A program made the translations under genes and the position numbers. A stretch of 10,948 bases of DNA, taken from the NCBI RefSeq assembly GCF_004359215.1, contig NC_090614.1, forward strand, positions 3,568,301 through 3,579,248, in the 5' to 3' direction. How positions within the stretch are numbered: the stretch's first letter is position 1; the number at the start of each line of letters is the position of its first letter. A model generated the notes under the pieces. The model saw nothing but the letters and a program-made list of their open reading frames with translations, made no database searches and was not told the origin of the DNA. This stretch comes from Bremia lactucae. Its lineage: Eukaryota; Oomycota; Peronosporomycetes; Peronosporales; Peronosporaceae. Positions 1-6,587 of the stretch are shown piece by piece.

Positions 1-328
1 GTTACGCGAGGTATCTATAAAGATACGCTCGCAATACATATTAAATGATATCTATAGAGATAACATTTTAATTGGTAAAAATAGGTATTTGTATTTAATT
101 CTATTAAATATAAATCAGTCTGAAAACTACTTCCTACTTGGTAAGTGCGCACGAGGAGACGGATTACCGCTCCCGTGACGACACTTAACCAGAGTTCTTA
201 GTGTGTTGGGTGAGGTCGCTAACGCGCCCACCACAACTGCCTCACTGCACGCAAGAGAAGCAGGTTTAACCGCTTCCTCGCTGTGCTAGGGTGTGTGCCT
301 AAGTAGAGCGTGGCCGCATTACGACGTG
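1..328 (-). mobile_element. Partial gypsy-type LTR, minus orientation
   Basis: Bases 1-328 are the inverted counterpart of 3868-4195: equal length, about 26 mismatches by eye (near 92% identity) and no indel. The same repeat at 6145-6472 continues leftward to 5974, so this is the outer two-thirds of an LTR whose inner part lies before the window. The first 70 bases hold short hairpins: 6-bp arms at 11-16 and 21-26, and an imperfect 7-bp pair around 47-64. An AT-rich inverted pair follows near 91-113. The outer edge is near 328; I see no clean TG...CA terminus or polypurine tract, so the exact boundary is open. Confidence 0.7.
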
Positions 329-443
329 CCCGCCTACAGTGGTAGCAATATAAAAAGAGGCGGAACTGGGACGTGACGCACTCCGAACTACTCAGAGCCC
401 CAGCAAGGTCTGGCATGGGTGAAAACGAACCATTAAGTCCGAA

Positions 444-2185
444 CTGCAGACTATATAGAAGAAGAATCGCCTTCAAGACACTCAGGCTCTCGAGAAGGCT
501 CGAATTTCTCTCGATGTTGCCGCTGCTCGTTTTTGTGATGATTCCTGTTTGACAACTAAATAACAGTTTGATGAAGCCGTGCGACTCGACAGGGAGACAG
601 CAACGCGCACTAGTCAATACGCCGGAGACACAACGTTTGACTTCCATGCCGCTAACTGCGAAAAATCGACCAAGCACTTCTTTCGACCACTGGATACCGG
701 ATTACGCCGTGATTTAAACGAATAGGTAGAACTATGGGGAGGTAGAACTATGACAAACCCTCATGAAATTTTTCTTCTCTTCTTGAAGCACTGAGGGTCT
801 GAGCTAGGCGATCCTTTCAGTCGGACAGGGTGACCCCTCCCCCAGACGATGCAATGCAGCAGAAGCTTCTTGCCTTCTTTCGAGCTTCGTTCCCTCTACT
901 AGCCGCGCTTTCTTCGACGCACCGATTACGGTTGCGGACTTGACGGCTGCGATTCGCCATCTGTGTTCAACTTCGGGGCGGAGTATTGATCGGTGAATGG
1001 CTGGACTTGACCAGGCGTGTTCCGATGTTTTTGGTGAATGCCTTAGCAACGTATTCCGCGATCAGCTCCACCGTGGAAAGCTGCTTCCTTCTCAACGAAG
1101 TCTGCTGTCATATTATTCCACAAGAAAGGCTCGCGAGCGCCCCTGGCAACTACCGTTCAATTGCCCTCGGACAGGTCGGTGTCAAGGTGTTGTCGAAAGC
1201 GCTGACATACCGCCTACAACAAGTAAGTGGCGGACTTTATACACCCAGACCAGAAAAACTTCATCGAATGTCGCTCCACTCACCACCACATCCGTTTCTT
1301 GCCGATCTTCAAGACCTGATAACAGGTCAGGACGAAGAGGCGTATGGGCTATTCTTAGACTTTGAGACGGCCTTCGACCGCGTCAATTGGGACTATCGAA
1401 GTTCGTTGGGTGGATTCATCTTCTCAACACCGACCCTCATGCCCATCTTCTGATCGAGCAGAACATTCGGCCAGCACTGTTTCTAACTTGGGGGGTTAAA
1501 TAAAATGATTCCCTTTCGGCTCTTCTCTTTGTCCGAATCATTGATCCACTTGGAAACCAGACGCAGAATAAAAAATCCGCGTTTTCGCTGATCACACTTC
1601 CACAGACACGCTCTTCACCGAGGACTTAATTATACTGAGTAGGTCCATTCCTCAAGTACAGTTACAGGTTGGGATTGTACATGCGTACTGTTTCTGCTTG
1701 GGTGCAAAGCTCTCCCTATCCAAATTTGTGCTTGCGCTGAACCGAGCGACAATTTGTCCATTGCTTCCAGGTATGCATATCCATCGGCGACATACACGGC
1801 AAGAACCTTGGCATCCCGTTAGGCCTTCAACCTTTGATGCTACCAGCGTAAATTTTCTGGAGCAGCGGCTCTAAGATGGCTTCAAACAATAATTCCGCCA
1901 GGCAAGAACGCTTCGAGGCTGGTTATTGCTGGCCCAGACGATGATCGTATCTCGCTTGAGGCACTATACACAGCATGTCTCCATTCCGGTGCCGATGGTT
2001 GGGCGATGGCAATCGATGCTTTATCTATTCGTTTTGAGCCGAAACATGATCGAGACTCAACACACGTCCAGTTGATCCCAAGTAAATTTCTGTATCAGCT
2101 ATGCCAAGACGGAGCGATAGGTGTCCCAACCTGGACGCCCGCCTCAAATGTTGAGACAGCAAAAATTAAATGCTGCTAGAGCGCC
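444..2185 (+). pseudogene. LINE ORF2 reverse transcriptase, heavily frameshifted
   Basis: This is a decayed non-LTR retrotransposon ORF2, the protein that nicks and reverse-transcribes at the target. The linker before the RT reads in frame 3 at 444-820, with FDFHAANCEKS and stops at 456, 561, 723 and 792. Frame 2 (821-880) and frame 1 (916-1110, stop at 994) follow, then the RT palm: PGNYRSIAL near 1145 and motif A, LFLDFETAFDRV, at 1349-1384 with its first catalytic Asp kept. A frame-3 excursion at about 1239-1305 restores IHPDQKNF and THHHIRF. Motif B, at 1492-1536, has a stop at 1501 and substitutions (GVK-stop-ND-SLSALLF). The FADD box expected near 1600-1615 is corrupted. The distal part (SIPQVQ, GAKLSLSK; later LLLAQTMIVSRL) covers 1614 to about 2180. 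The endonuclease domain is absent. L1-like clade is a family-memory call; inactivity is certain. Confidence 0.88.
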
Positions 2186-2206
2186 GACGCATTAGCGTTG
2201 ACCTGA

Positions 2207-2234
2207 AAGCTTAAAGATCGAGATCTTTAAGCTT
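2207..2234. repeat. 28-bp palindrome at the LINE/gag junction
   Basis: Two perfect 13-bp arms (AAGCTTAAAGATC and its complement) are separated by the 2 bases GA. The palindrome sits where LINE-like coding ends (about 2185) and gag-like coding begins (about 2217), so it may be a scar of the join. The gag reading frame runs through its right arm. Confidence 0.85.
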
Positions 2235-2718
2235 AAGGCAGCCGAAGGCGACTCCCTTCAAAGATGGTTCGTCGAATAAGACAAAACCATCGAAGCTCAC
2301 CGCCTCAAGGATGATGCGACGAAAGGGAAATTTGGCATATCCAACTTAGCCGGACGTACCAAATCTTGGGCCTTGTGACTCAAGCTTAACGACCCATTAG
2401 TCTTGGGTCGTATGAGGTCTTTAAGACCCGGATCCGACAAACATTTGAGCCACCACGTGCCGAATGCAGGGCCCAGTCGAGATCCTGGATTTGAAGCAGG
2501 GCAAGCGTGATCTGCACATTTATGCTCAACATCCACGATACCTGGTCAGTTCTATCGTTGGTCATTCAATTGATGAACAAAAACAGGTGAATGTGTTTAT
2601 TAAAGGTCTTGCAGTCGGATCTTTTAAAACCCACCTATTCCGGCTAGAATTAGAGTCTCTCGACAGAGCAATTTCTAAATTAGCACTTGTTTGTATGCCA
2701 ATTTATTCGCCATGGTAG
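2217..2718 (+). pseudogene. Ty3/gypsy gag fragment (retrotransposon gag domain)
   Basis: Gag packages the element's RNA. Frame 3 from 2217 reads DSLQRWFVE, EAHRLKDDATKGKFG and SNLAGRTKSWAL, then DPLVLGSYEVFKTR and QTFEPPRAE, with stops at 2277 and 2376. Around 2475 it shifts to frame 1 and continues ILDLKQGKRDLHIYAQH, IDEQKQVNVFIKGLA and THLFRLELESLDRAIS until a stop at 2716. This W...L.G.A..W and YA..F/H-type pattern is the central gag domain of gypsy elements. No CCHC zinc knuckle, protease, RT or integrase follows. It is not the same gag as the coiled-coil gag at 4444-4913, so at least two gypsy lineages are present. At least two stops and one frameshift make it non-functional. Confidence 0.85.
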
Positions 2719-3064
2719 CGAAGTCAGTGCGCGTGGGCTGCAAGGTTGCAACGCTGGCAGCTGCTAGTGATGCAAATGTTTATGAGTCACCTCCAACTTC
2801 CATTGTAGGTGAGTGGGCCGAGTCGACGCCATCGTCCGACCCGGTGATCCTCCGATTCGCTTAACATGAAGAGCGAGGTTTTTGCTCTCTACATACGAGA
2901 GATCCATGGGTTTTGATCCTCCGTTTTCTTGTCGTCTCGGTGGACGATAAGCACCCTAGCGGACCAGCTCCTGATTCAGGCTAAAGTCCTCCTGTTCCGC
3001 TATACAAGAAAGAGACATATTATACTCTCTGTTAGTCACTAAAGTGGCTGTTGTTCAAGGATGG
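2719..3064. other. Unassigned sequence downstream of the gag fragment
   Basis: I recognise no domain here. A 50-codon open stretch runs in frame 3 from an ATG at 2712 to a stop at 2862; its sequence (beginning MVAKSVRVGCK) is not one I can place, and it overlaps the end of the gag fragment by 7 bases. The position after a gag suggests decayed gag 3' or protease-region sequence, but no CCHC or D-S/T-G motif is legible. Confidence 0.4.
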
Positions 3065-3500
3065 ACGTAACGGGCTGTTCCGTTACGTAAGTATTTTCTT
3101 TATAGGAGGAATAATACATATTATTTTTAATAAGAGAAAATTAAAAAAAGAAATACCAAATTATTATCTTAATAAATTTTTGACTTAATAGCTCCAATAT
3201 TACCAAATTTGGTAATATTGACGCAATAAGACATCAGATCATTTAATTGGTTAATTTAAGTTTAAATCAACCCTATTAATCGTTACAAGACACGATTGAG
3301 CGGCGTGCAAGAAGGCGCCAGACATATTTTGGAATTAAACTAATAAAATCAGTAGTAGATAGAAGATTGTTACGTAGGAATTTTATTATCTAAAACAGTC
3401 TTACTTAACCCTATTCTAAAGCCTTAGGACCTTCCTCTAGTTGCTAAGACAGCTGTCTGTAATCTTCCTCTGCTCGTCGTCTACGTGATGTAATCGAGCC
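3065..3500. other. AT-rich stretch, possible remnant of another LTR
   Basis: Composition changes sharply to AT-rich at about 3090. The stretch opens with a hairpin of 9-bp arms (ACGTAACGG at 3065-3073, complement at 3080-3088, loop of 6). It contains a perfect 26-bp palindrome at 3195-3220 and no open frame of note. A non-coding, palindrome-bearing block after gag debris fits an LTR or leader of a second element, but I find no partner copy in the window outside the tandem repeat and no TG...CA ends. Treat this as a suggestion only. Confidence 0.3.
3195..3220. repeat. Perfect 26-bp palindrome
   Basis: The sequence from CAATATTACC through the AAATTT centre to GGTAATATTG equals its own reverse complement with no spacer. 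It lies in an AT-rich non-coding stretch. It could be a cruciform-prone site or a dimeric binding site; nothing around it decides. Confidence 0.9.
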
Positions 3501-3867
3501 ACCCCACCCTGAAATCAGTGTAGGTTGGCTAGTACTGATATCAGTATTAGCAATAGGGTGCCCAGTTACAATTAGCGCTAATAAGGGCATTTGACAGTCC
3601 GCCAAATTCTCAAATTTAATCTATGTTTTCGGTGGTTCCGCCTCTTCAAGATTTAATCGCTTGTTAGAATTGTTGGCAAGTGTAGTCACCCGTGCAGTGG
3701 AGAATTGGCGGATGACCACTGCCAAGAATCTCGCAGTGCTATGAATCGTTTTCTGGACCTGTTGCACGCATGGTAGTGGCTTGCACACTGGATGAGCTCG
3801 TTAATAAAAAAGGACTAGCTACTGTCATACACAATAATTTTATGGGTGCGCCTATTGTGAAGGCATA
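3501..3867. other. Unassigned sequence before the plus-strand LTR
   Basis: No open frame or domain is recognisable. Visible structure is a 14-bp palindrome (TACTGATATCAGTA, 3533-3546), a 10-bp palindrome (TTAGCGCTAA) shortly after, and an imperfect inverted pair (CCGCCAAATTCTC at 3599-3611 against GAGAATTGGCGG at 3700-3711, one base short). A polypurine tract expected just before a genuine 3' LTR is not seen at 3830-3867, which argues that this sequence is not the body of the element owning that LTR. Confidence 0.4.
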
Positions 3868-4081
3868 CACGTCGTAATGCGGCCACGCTCAACTTAGACA
3901 CACACCCTAGCACAGAAAGGACGCGGTTTAAGCTGCTTCTCTTGCGTGCAGTGAGGTAATTGTGGTGGGCGCGTTAGCGTCCTCACCCAACACACTAAGT
4001 ACTCTGGTTAAGTGTCGTAACGGGAGCGGTAATCCGGCTCCTTGTGCGTACTTACCAAGTAGGAAGTAGTTTTCAGACTGA

Positions 4082-4108
4082 TTTATATTTAATCGTATTA
4101 AATATAAA
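4082..4108. repeat. AT-rich hairpin inside the LTR
   Basis: Arms TTTATATTTAAT and ATTAAATATAAA are perfect complements of 12 bp around the loop CGT. The related position in the minus LTRs keeps most of the pairing. It includes TATA-like sequence, so it may sit in the LTR promoter, but no start site is known. Confidence 0.7.
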
Positions 4109-4195
4109 TACCTATTTTTACCAATTAAAATGCCATCTCTATAGATAACACTTAGTATATATTGCGAGCGTATCTTTCTAGAGACCTCGCGTAAC

Positions 4196-4238
4196 GGATG
4201 ACGCTAGCCGTCATCGCGGATGACGCTGGGCGTCATCC
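4196..4238. repeat. Doubled GATGACG hairpin in the LTR
   Basis: Two adjacent inverted motifs occur. The first (4196-4217) pairs GATGACG with CGTCATC around CTAGC. The second (4218-4238) pairs GGATGACGC with GCGTCATCC around TGG. The minus LTR carries only one such motif (6124-6144), matching the second. The extra 22 bases account for the length difference between the two LTRs and look like a local duplication with some divergence. Confidence 0.85.
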
Positions 4239-4443
4239 CTCCTAATGTGAATGCATCCATGTGCATCACATCCACAAGGGTTGGTCACAAATGTGCACCA
4301 CACCCGAGCGCTGGGTCTAATTACTATTATTTAGTAATTGATCATCCCCTTAAGTATACCAAGTGTACTTAACGGGGACTGTGTAACATCAGAGCAACTT
4401 TAGCCCATTACACCATCCCCCCCTTAAGAACGAATTTACATTT

Positions 4444-4913
4444 TTGAATTCGTCAAAGAGGAGAGAGGAACTGCGAGCAGTTTTACGCGCCGCTAGTTCA
4501 ATCAATCACTCTAGCACACGTGTTTCTAGACACGGCGCCTGCGAATACGCCCACTCAACCTCAGACGCCACGTTAATTCGCCAGTCGCGGCTGCCTTACC
4601 TTCGTCCGTTCAGTCGCAGGCGTTAAACGCTGCTGAACGACGTATTGCGGATCTCGAGAGTCAAGTCTCACGACTGACCTCGGATCTCGTTGATGTCCGA
4701 TCGAAGGCTCGTCAGGGTTGTGAACGCCTGAAGACTCGCTTGGACCTTTTCGAACGGATAATGCTGAGGGATCCGCGTTACTCGCGTGATGTCCCTCGCT
4801 CTCCAAGTCCTGTTCGTGGAGGGAGGAATCGGTCTGATAGCTTTTCGCCTTCACCGTCCCCCTCACCCGAACGACGCTCGACTCACAGTCGGCGTCACCA
4901 TCGGTCTCCTTAG
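4444..4913 (+). pseudogene. Gypsy gag N-terminus with coiled coil, frameshifted
   Basis: This follows the plus LTR directly. The leader frame (frame 1) reads NSSKRREELRAVLRAA and RVSRHGA; both arms keep it open. The gag proper reads DTAP in frame 2 (about 4529), then NTPTQP, and after about 4557 continues in frame 0 as RRHVNSPVAAALPSS, a heptad-rich segment (LNAAERRIADLESQVSRL and onward, about 4622-4710), a charged helix (RLKTRLDLFERIMLRDPRY) and an S/P/R-rich tail (SPSPVRGG, SPSPSPSPERR) to a stop at 4911. Against the minus-strand copy it lacks 39 nt (in frame) and 11 nt (causing the 2-to-0 frameshift). No ATG start is evident. A coiled coil followed by a basic serine tail fits a structural gag; this is an inference, as no CCHC motif is present. 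Confidence 0.7.
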
Positions 4914-5914
4914 CCAGATGGGGATATGTGACCTCATTTGGGTCTACATACCGTTTCAGACGACCCACGTAAAATACGGGGTGCGTCTTCATATACGGGG
5001 GAAGGGTGAGCCTATAATTTAGGTCTCCAACCTCTTCNAATTCCGCCTCGTATTGGTCGGGCGTTTCATTTGAACGCAACACGACCGGGATCGGGAAAAT
5101 ACGCCCAAGCGATTTTCCCTGAGCCCTCCATGATTGAAAGACGCCATAATAATTATGTGCGTCTACAAGAGCGCGCTCTAGGAGCGACGCTCTTGGCCCG
5201 TTTAAACGAGGCCATTTAGATGGAGGGGGCATCTTTGGAATGCCACCCGTCACATAGCCACGTTCTAAACGACTGGCTTGTGACACCGACTGAGCACGTT
5301 CACGTGTCGTCGGCGGAGCTTTAGGCTCCGAATCCTCTATGTCAGAACCATTATGGATTATGGTCTGAGCATAAGGCGTTGTGGTTATACCCAACGGAGA
5401 AGCGGCTGCGCCTTTATGGGCAGCGCTCTCATTACCTGTCGCTGCGCTTTCCAGCGCAGACGACGAGACAGCATTCGTAAATGCTGCTGTCTCCATTTTG
5501 TGAGCCATGAGAGAAGTTTGGATGGGCAATAATGCGCCATCATCCTTCCTCATGAGCTCGTCGTCCCGATCACTACTATGAGGTGATGGCAACGGTGTCG
5601 ACCCATTGTAGTCGACAATGAGCGACGGATCAACATCCTCACTGTTAAAGTGGGATGGATCCTTTAGCCCTGCTAACGCGACAGCAGCAGTTGCTTTCGG
5701 CGTTTCGACTAAAGTATTTGACGCGACCGGCGAATTAACGCGGCGTCTGCGCTTAGTGCGAGGTTGAGTGGCCGTCTTCGCAGACGACCCACCAACGTGG
5801 CCCCTTTTAGGTGGCGTCTTGGGCGCCGTGTCTGGAAACACGTGCGGTAGAGTGATCGAGTGAACTAGCGGCGCGTAAAGCTGCTCGCAGTTCCTCTCTC
5901 CTCTTTGACGAATT
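4914..5914 (-). pseudogene. Chimeric gag N-terminus fused to pol C-terminal remnant
   Basis: Reading down from the minus LTR, the leader frame (5914-5810) gives NSSKRREELRAALRAA and RVSRHGAQDAT. An overlapping frame opens at GTG 5841 (FPDTAPKTPPKRG) and stays open to 4576, with 422 codons if read from the GTG. Residues 1-40 match the plus-strand gag; 41 to about 268 are a low-complexity, S/A/P-rich and acidic region that I do not recognise. Residues about 269-301 (EEVGDLNYRLTLPPY, then THPVFYVGRLKRYVDP) are the familiar end of a gypsy integrase, after the core. RT, RNase H and integrase core are missing. Residues 311-422 are antisense to the plus-strand gag and probably not genuine coding, so I end the feature at 4914. 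An ambiguous base at 5038 (residue 268) falls at the gag/pol join. No ATG start is seen. Confidence 0.62.
5038..5038. other. Ambiguous base (n)
   Basis: This is the only undetermined base in the window. It falls in codon 268 of the minus-strand chimeric frame, next to the point where gag-like sequence gives way to pol-like sequence. Its counterpart in the second unit lies beyond the window, so it cannot be resolved here. Confidence 0.98.
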
Positions 5915-5973
5915 TAAAAATGTAAATTTGTTCTTAAAGAGGAAGATGGTGTAAATGGCTAAAGTTGCCCTAA

Positions 5974-6472
5974 TGTTACACTGTCCCCGTTTAGGTGCAC
6001 TTGGTGTACTTAAGGGGATGGTCAATTACTAAGTAATAGTAATTAGACCCAACACTCGGGTGTGGTGCACATTTGCGACCAACCCTTGTGGATATGATGC
6101 ACATGGTGCATTCACATTAGAATGGATGACGCCCAGCGTCATCCGTTACGCGAGGTATCTAGAAGGATACGCTCGCAATATATATTAAGTGTTATCTATA
6201 GAGATAACATTTTGATTGGTAAAAAAAGGTATTTATATTTATTTCTATTAAATATAAATCAGTCTGAAATCTACTTCCTACTTGGTAAGTGCGCACGAGG
6301 AGACGGATTACCGCTCCCGTGACGACACTTAACCAGAGTTCTTAGTGTGTTGGGTGAGGTCGCTAACGCGCCCACCACAACTGCCTCACTGCACGCAAGA
6401 GAAGCAGGTTTAACCGCTTCCTCGCTGTGCTAGGGTGTGTGCCTAAGTAGAGCGTGGCCGCATTACGACGTG
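5974..6472 (-). mobile_element. Gypsy-type LTR, minus orientation, spanning the unit join
   Basis: This is the inverted counterpart of 3868-4388, about 499 bp, without the extra 22-bp hairpin. Its inner end is the complement of GTGTAACA at 5974-5981 and its outer end is near 6472. Bases 6271-6472 are identical to 127-328, while 6145-6270 differ from 1-126 at 10 positions, so the LTR looks like a hybrid. Short hairpins include 7-bp arms at 6191-6197 and 6202-6208, and a 9-bp pair at 6124-6144. The sequence outside it (rightward) is LINE debris, not the body of the same element. Confidence 0.72.
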
Positions 6473-6587
6473 CCCGCCTACAGTGGTAGCAATATAAAAA
6501 GAGGCGGAACTGGGACGTGACGCACTCCGAACTACTCAGAGCCCCAGCAAGGTCTGGCATGGGTGAAAACGAACCATTAAGTCCGAA

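Larger units (their letters stand above)
3868..4388 (+). mobile_element. Gypsy-type LTR, plus orientation
   Basis: Bases 3868-4195 are the inverted counterpart of 1-328 and of 6145-6472. The homology does not stop at 4195: 4218-4388 is the inverted counterpart of 5974-6144, and it continues into gag coding. The repeat is therefore an LTR plus 5' leader and not a TIR. I place the 3' end at GTGTAACA (4381-4388). The following ATCAGAGC-like bases recall part of an initiator-tRNA primer site but lack the expected TGG, so the primer site is unproven. A TATA-rich hairpin (4082-4108) could contain promoter sequence. Length is about 521 bp, 22 longer than the minus copy because of a duplicated hairpin at 4196-4217. 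Confidence 0.72.
1..6144. repeat. First copy of a 6144-bp tandem unit
   Basis: Bases 1-4804 recur in the same orientation at 6145-10948, an offset of exactly 6144 with no indel that I can find. The unit contains, in order, a minus-strand LTR part, a LINE pseudogene, a gag fragment, unassigned sequence, a plus-strand LTR with gag start, and a minus-strand gag/pol chimera with the beginning of the next LTR. Unit edges are set by the window start and are arbitrary. The copies share every stop and frameshift in the LINE and gag pseudogenes, so the duplication is younger than the decay. An assembly duplication cannot be excluded from sequence alone. Confidence 0.95.
3868..6472. repeat. Large inverted repeat: convergent LTR-gag pair
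   Basis: The left arm 3868-4589 and right arm 5722-6472 are reverse complements of each other over their whole length apart from small indels. Going inward each arm holds the LTR, the leader, the conserved SKRREELRA segment and the first part of a gag ending at the shared NSPVA residues. The arms differ by a 22-bp hairpin duplication (left only) and by 39-nt and 11-nt segments (right only). The roughly 1.1-kb centre contains the non-shared gag parts and a pol remnant. Transcripts from either LTR would run through the centre into the opposing copy. Confidence 0.85.

Noticed and set aside
219..677. 152-codon minus-strand open frame (and its copy at 6363-6821)
   Set aside because: It is antisense to the LTR edge and the LINE linker region, where the plus strand reads recognisable LINE sequence.
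804..1049. 81-codon minus-strand open frame (and copy at 6948-7193)
   Set aside because: It lies opposite recognisable plus-strand LINE coding, and its sequence resembles no family I know.
997..1365. 122-codon plus-strand frame as a separate gene
   Set aside because: Its first part (SDVFGECLSNVFRDQLHRGK) is a genuine piece of the LINE RT, but after about 1110 the RT continues in another frame. It is one fragment of the pseudogene.
2297..2536. 79-codon minus-strand open frame (and copy at 8441-8680)
   Set aside because: It is antisense to the gag fragment, whose plus-strand reading is clearly conserved.
1..4195. A DNA transposon with 328-bp terminal inverted repeats (1-328 and 3868-4195)
   Set aside because: The inverted homology does not stop at 4195 or 6145. 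It continues through leader sequence into gag coding on both sides, so the repeats are parts of oppositely oriented LTRs. No transposase is present and the flanking bases do not form a direct target duplication.
4383..4400. Primer binding site for reverse transcription
   Set aside because: ATCAGAGC resembles part of an initiator-tRNA site, but the leading TGG is absent and the other arm is changed here, so I do not list it as a feature.
4786..5022. 78-codon plus-strand open frame
   Set aside because: It is out of frame with the gag tail and antisense to the pol remnant; no recognisable motif.
6122..6322. 66-codon plus-strand open frame across the unit join
   Set aside because: It lies wholly in the LTR, and the matching part of the first unit does not keep the same sequence. 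No family likeness.
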